From positions 11,423,556 to 11,487,555 of the forward strand of contig NC_133901.1 of the NCBI RefSeq assembly GCF_964199755.1: a stretch of DNA of 64,000 bases, read 5' to 3'. This document shows positions 59,551 through 64,000 of the stretch, piece after piece. Position 1 is the stretch's first letter. The number at the start of each line of letters is the position of its first letter. The notes under the pieces were generated by a model. The model searched no databases. It was not told the origin of the DNA and saw only the letters and a program-made list of their open reading frames with translations. Made by a program: the position numbers and the translations under genes. The DNA is from Larus michahellis. Its lineage: Eukaryota > Chordata > Aves > Charadriiformes > Laridae.

Positions 59551-59671
59551 GCCTGCGGCCATACCACCCTGAGAACGCCCGATCTCGTCTGATCTCGGAA
59601 GCTAAGCAGGGTCGGGCCCAGTTAGTACTTGTATGGGCGAGCGCCTGGGAATAGCGGGTGCTGTAGGCTTT
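59551..59671 (+). rRNA. 5S rRNA copy 35
   Basis: G5, A70, T82, C88; identical to copy 13 at offset 26,853 bp. Confidence 0.92.
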
Positions 59672-60815
59672 TGCCGGCGGGCGGAGGGGTGCTGCGCGTT
59701 TTGCTGTTGCGTCCGGCAGGGGGGCAGGTGCGGGTGTGGTTGCGGCAGGCGGGTGGGCGTGTGGGGCTGCGGGGCGCGTGGGAGGGTTGTGGAGGTTTTT
59801 TGGGCTGTTGTAGGCTTTTGCCGGCAGGCGGGGGGGTGTTGAGTGTTTTGGTGTTGCGAGTGGGGTGTTGCGGCAGGCGGGTGGGTGTGTGGGGCTGGAG
59901 GGCGCGGGGCGTGTGGGAGTGGTGTGTAAGTATTTTGGGGGGCTGTGTTGGGGCAGGTGCGGGTGTAGTTGCGGCAGGCGGGCGGGTGTGTGGGGCTGCG
60001 GGCCGTGTGGCAGGGGTGTGGAGGTTTTCTGGAGTGTTGCGCGTGGCATGTTGGGTGCTGTAGGCTTTTGGCGGCGGGTGGAGGGGTGTTGAGCGTTTTG
60101 GTGTTGCGGGTGGGGGGTTGTGTCGGGGGGGCAGGTGCGTGTGTGGTTGCGGCAGGCGGGTGGGTGTGTGGGGCTGCAGGGCACGTGGGAGGCTTGTGGA
60201 GGTTTTTTGGGTTGTTGGGTGCTGTAGGCTTTTGCCGGCAGGCGGGGGGGCGTTGAGTGTTTTGGTGTTGCGAGTGGGGTGTTGCGGCAGGCGGGTGGGT
60301 GTGCGGGGCTGCGGGGCGTGTAGCAGGGGTGTGGAGGTCTTTTGGGGTGTTGGGTGCTGTATGATTTTGGCGTCGGGCGGAGCGTCTGGCGAGCGTTGTG
60401 GTGTTGCGAGTGGGGTATTGTGGCAGGCGTCGGGGCAGGTGCGTGTGTTGTTGCGGGAGGAGGGAGGGTGTGTGGGGCTGTAGGGCGTGTGCGGTGCGTG
60501 AGTGTGGTGTAAGTACTTAGTGGTGTTGTGTGTGGGGTGTTGTGTTGTGTGAGGTGCGTGTGTTGTTGGGTGAGGCGTGTGTGTGTGTGTGTGTAGGGCA
60601 GGGTGCGTGTGGTGAGGGGTGTGTATTTTTTGCGGGGTGTTGCGTGTGGGGTGTTGTTTTGTGTGAGGTGTGTTGTGGGTAGGTGCGTGTGTTGTGCGTG
60701 TGTTTGTGTGTGTGTGTGTGGTGTGAGGCGTTGTTGTGGGCGTGGGGGTGTGTGTGAGTGCGGGAGGGCGGTGTGGGCGGTGGGTGTGGAGAGGGCTGTT
60801 GTGGGGCAGAGGGGT

Positions 60816-60936
60816 GCCTGCGGCCATACCACCCTGAGAACGCCCGATCTCGTCTGATCTCGGAAGCTAAGCAGGGTCGGGCCCGGTTAGTACTTGGATG
60901 GGCGAGCGCCTGGGAATAGCGGGTGCTGTAGGCTTT
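60816..60936 (+). rRNA. 5S rRNA copy 36
   Basis: G5, C88. Its positional counterpart copy 14 has T92, C96 and C104 instead, so the gene has changed since the block duplication although the spacer variant (GTGGTTGTG) is shared. Confidence 0.94.
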
Positions 60937-62080
60937 TGCCGGCGGGCGGAGGGGTGCTGCGCGTTTTGCTGTTGCGTCCGGCAGAGGGGCAGGTGCGGGT
61001 GTGGTTGCGGCAGGCGGGTGGTTGTGTGGGGCTGCGGGGCGCGTGGGAGGCTTGTGGAGGTTTTTTGGGCTGTTGTAGGCTTTTGCCGGCAGGCGGGGGG
61101 GTGTTGAGTGTTTTGGTGTTGCGAGTGGGGTGTTGCGGCAGGCGGGTGGGTGTGTGGGGCTGGAGGGCGCGGGGCGTGTGGGAGTGGTGTGTAAGTATTT
61201 TGGGGGGCTGTGTTGGGGCAGGTGCGGGTGTAGTTGCGGCAGGCGGGCGGGTGTGTGGGGCTGCGGGCCGTGTGGCAGGGGTGTGGAGGTTTTCTGGAGT
61301 GTTGCGCGTGGCATGTTGGGTGCTGTAGGCTTTTGGCGGCGGGCGGAGGGGTGTTGAGCGTTTTGGTGTTGCGGGTGGGGGGTTGTGTCGGGGGGGCAGG
61401 TGCGTGTGTGGTTGCGGCAGGCGGGTGGGTGTGTGGGGCTGCAGGGCACGTGGGAGGCTTGTGGAGGTTTTTTGGGTTGTTGGGTGCTGTAGGCTTTTGC
61501 CGGCAGGCGGGGGGGCGTTGAGTGTTTTGGTGTTGCGAGTGGGGTGTTGCGGCAGGCGGGTGGGTGTGCGGGGCTGCGGGGCGTGTAGCAGGGGTGTGGA
61601 GGTCTTTTGGGGTGTTGGGTGCTGTATGATTTTGGCGTCGGGCGGAGCGTCTGGCGAGCGTTGTGGTGTTGCGAGTGGGGTATTGTGGCAGGCGTCGGGG
61701 CAGGTGCGTGTGTTGTTGCGGGAGGAGGGAGGGTGTGTGGGGCTGTAGGGCGTGTGCGGTGCGTGAGTGTGGTGTAAGTACTTAGTGGTGTTGTGTGTGG
61801 GGTGTTGTGTTGTGTGAGGTGCGTGTGTTGTTGGGTGAGGCGTGTGTGTGTGTGTGTGTAGGGCAGGGTGCGTGTGGTGAGGGGTGTGTATTTTTTGCGG
61901 GGTGTTGCGTGTGGGGTGTTGTTTTGTGTGAGGTGTGTTGTGGGTAGGTGCGTGTGTTGTGCGTGTGTTTGTGTGTGTGTGTGTGGTGTGAGGCGTTGTT
62001 GTGGGCGTGGGGGTGTGTGTGAGTGCGGGAGGGCGGTGTGGGCGGTGGGTGTGGAGAGGGCTGTTGTGGGGCAGAGGGGT

Positions 62081-62201
62081 GCCTGCGGCCATACCACCCT
62101 GAGAACGCCCGATCTCATCTGATCTCGGAAGCTAAGCAGGGTCGGGCCCGGTTAGTACTTGGATGGGCGAGCGCCTGGGAATAGCGGGTGCTGTAGGCTT
62201 T
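62081..62201 (+). rRNA. 5S rRNA copy 37
   Basis: G5, A37, C88; identical to copy 15 at offset 26,853 bp, including the following GTGGTTGTGTGGGTCTG spacer variant and the 1095-bp length. Confidence 0.94.
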
Positions 62202-63175
62202 TGCCGGCGGGCGGAGGGGTGCTGCGCGTTTTGCTGTTGCGTCCGGCAGGGGGGCAGGTGCGGGTGTGGTTGCGGCAGGCGGGTGGTTGTGTGGGTCTGC
62301 GGGGCGCGTGGGAGGGTTGTGGAGGTTTTTTGGGCTGTTGTAGGCTTTTGCCGGCAGGCGGGGGGGTGTTGAGTGTTTTGGTGTTGCGAGTGGGGTGTTG
62401 CGGCAGGCGGGTGGGTGTGTGGGGCTGGAGGGCGCGGGGCGTGTGGGAGTGGTGTGTAAGTATTTTGGGGGGCTGTGTTGGGGCAGGTGCGGGTGTAGTT
62501 GCGGCAGGCGGGCGGGTGTGTGGGGCTGCGGGCCGTGTGGCAGGGGTGTGGAGGTTTTCTGGAGTGTTGCGCGTGGCATGTTGGGTGCTGTAGGCTTTTG
62601 CCGGCAGGCGGGGGGGCGTTGAGTGTTTTGGTGTTGCGAGTGGGGTGTTGCGGCAGGCGGGTGGGTGTGCGGGGCTGCGGGGCGTGTAGCAGGGGTGTGG
62701 AGGTCTTTTGGGGTGTTGGGTGCTGTATGATTTTGGCGTCGGGCGGAGCGTCTGGCGAGCGTTGTGGTGTTGCGAGTGGGGTATTGTGGCAGGCGTCGGG
62801 GCAGGTGCGTGTGTTGTTGCGGGAGGAGGGAGGGTGTGTGGGGCTGTAGGGCGTGTGCGGTGCGTGAGTGTGGTGTAAGTACTTAGTGGTGTTGTGTGTG
62901 GGGTGTTGTGTTGTGTGAGGTGCGTGTGTTGTTGGGTGAGGCGTGTGTGTGTGTAGGGCAGGGTGCGTGTGGTGAGGGGTGTGTATTTTTTGCGGGGTGT
63001 TGCGTGTGGGGTGTTGTTTTGTGTGAGGTGTGTTGTGGGTAGGTGCGTGTGTTGTGCGTGTGTTTGTGTGTGTGTGTGTGGTGTGAGGCGTTGTTGTGGG
63101 CGTGGGGGTGTGTGTGAGTGCGGGAGGGCGGTGTGGGCGGTGGGTGTGGAGAGGGCTGTTGTGGGGCAGAGGGGT

Positions 63176-63296
63176 GCCTGCGGCCATACCACCCTGAGAA
63201 CGCCCGATCTCGTCTGATCTCGGAAGCTAAGCAGGGTCGGGCCCGGTTAGTACTTGGATGGGCGAGCGCCTGGGAATAGCGGGTGCTGTAGGCTTT
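63176..63296 (+). rRNA. 5S rRNA copy 38 (last in window)
   Basis: G5, C88. Its type I spacer runs to base 64000 and is cut there within subrepeat E, so the array continues outside the window. Confidence 0.94.
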
Positions 63297-64000
63297 TGCC
63301 GGCGGGCGGAGGGGTGCTGCGCGTTTTGCTGTTGCGTCCGGCAGAGGGGCAGGTGCGGGTGTGGTTGCGGCAGGCGGGTGGTTGTGTGGGGCTGCGGGGC
63401 GCGTGGGAGGCTTGTGGAGGTTTTTTGGGCTGTTGTAGGCTTTTGCCGGCAGGCGGGGGGGTGTTGAGTGTTTTGGTGTTGCGAGTGGGGTGTTGCGGCA
63501 GGCGGGTGGGTGTGTGGGGCTGGAGGGCGCGGGGCGTGTGGGAGTGGTGTGTAAGTATTTTGGGGGGCTGTGTTGGGGCAGGTGCGGGTGTAGTTGCGGC
63601 AGGCGGGCGGGTGTGTGGGGCTGCGGGCCGTGTGGCAGGGGTGTGGAGGTTTTCTGGAGTGTTGCGCGTGGCATGTTGGGTGCTGTAGGCTTTTGGCGGC
63701 GGGCGGAGGGGTGTTGAGCGTTTTGGTGTTGCGGGTGGGGGGTTGTGTCGGGGGGGCAGGTGCGTGTGTGGTTGCGGCAGGCGGGTGGGTGTGTGGGGCT
63801 GCAGGGCACGTGGGAGGCTTGTGGAGGTTTTTTGGGTTGTTGGGTGCTGTAGGTTTTTGCCGGCAGGCGGGGGGGCGTTGAGTGTTTTGGTGTTGCGAGT
63901 GGGGTGTTGCGGCAGGCGGGTGGGTGTGCGGGGCTGCGGGGCGTGTAGCAGGGGTGTGGAGGTCTTTTGGGGTGTTGGGTGCTGTATGATTTTGGCGTCG

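Larger units (their letters stand above)
58286..63175 (+). repeat. Higher-order repeat: tetramer H4
   Basis: Same a-b-c-d order and same 1095-bp last unit as H2, at a constant offset of 26,853 bp. Shares the private TTGAGTGCTTTGG change. Confidence 0.87.
16868..64000 (+). repeat. 5S rDNA tandem array (38 gene copies, continues past the window)
   Basis: Head-to-tail array of 5S rRNA genes and G/T-rich spacers, all on the plus strand. It starts with a partial spacer (16868-17172) and is cut by the window end in the spacer after copy 38. Of 37 complete gene-to-gene intervals the majority are exactly 1265 bp; 1404 occurs three times, 1095 four times, 1101 twice, and 1332, 1264, 1261, 1167 and 1090 once each. 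Units away from the edge are nearly identical, a sign of concerted evolution. From memory, the chicken 5S cluster is on chromosome 9, which is also where I would place EFHD1 by synteny with human 2q37, so the location fits a conserved avian 5S locus. Confidence 0.97.

Noticed and set aside
16868-64000. CRISPR array or bacterial repeat system
   Set aside because: Period of ~1265 bp, repeats far longer than CRISPR repeats, vertebrate 5S genes in each unit, and no cas-like gene.

Overview
The window looks like bird (or at least sauropsid) nuclear DNA. Three things point there: a vertebrate EFHD1 gene with compact introns, a CR1 LINE 3' end inside its first intron, and a 5S rRNA sequence whose 21-31 stretch (GAGAACGCCCG) resembles my recollection of the chicken sequence more than the mammalian one. 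No bacterial, plastid or viral gene was recognised.

Layout. Bases 1-15250 hold the complete coding part of EFHD1 on the minus strand: four coding exons at 15065-14770, 7229-7082, 1895-1761 and 635-501, with consensus splice sites and a predicted protein of 237 residues. A GC-rich promoter/CpG island covers about 14700-15400. Bases 15400-16867 are intergenic, with no gene that I can support. From about 16868 to the end of the window (and beyond it) lies one 47 kb head-to-tail tandem array of 5S rRNA genes, all on the plus strand. I count 38 gene copies, starting at 17173, 18505, 19770 and so on to 63176. The commonest spacing is 1265 bp; other spacings are 1404, 1332, 1261, 1264, 1167, 1101, 1095 and 1090 bp.

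The array has structure at several scales. Each spacer is itself made of about six diverged subrepeats, and several of these carry a copy of the last ~17 nt of the 5S gene with its T4 terminator; the spacer therefore seems to have grown by repeated duplication of the 5S 3' end. Units form higher-order repeats: a 2669-bp dimer, a 5.06-kb tetramer and a 2.36-kb dimer. Two blocks 26,853 bp apart share private variants. Seven short units lack the same 164-bp subrepeat, exactly as expected from recombination between two 5S-tail copies. The edge unit is the most diverged, as expected for the end of a concertedly evolving array, yet its 51 bp just upstream of the gene are identical to the core.

Functionally, the 5S genes would be transcribed by RNA polymerase III from internal promoters (box A, intermediate element, box C bound by TFIIIA) to supply 5S rRNA for the large ribosomal subunit. 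EFHD1 (a mitochondrial Ca2+-binding EF-hand protein) is unrelated in function and is transcribed away from the array. Every 5S copy here carries G instead of the usual vertebrate C at position 91, and 31 of 38 carry G instead of C at 104. Whether this is a lineage-specific 5S rRNA or a sign that the functional genes lie elsewhere is the main open question. The long Pro/His/Thr-rich reading frames on the minus strand of the array are artefacts of the G/T-rich spacer, not genes.
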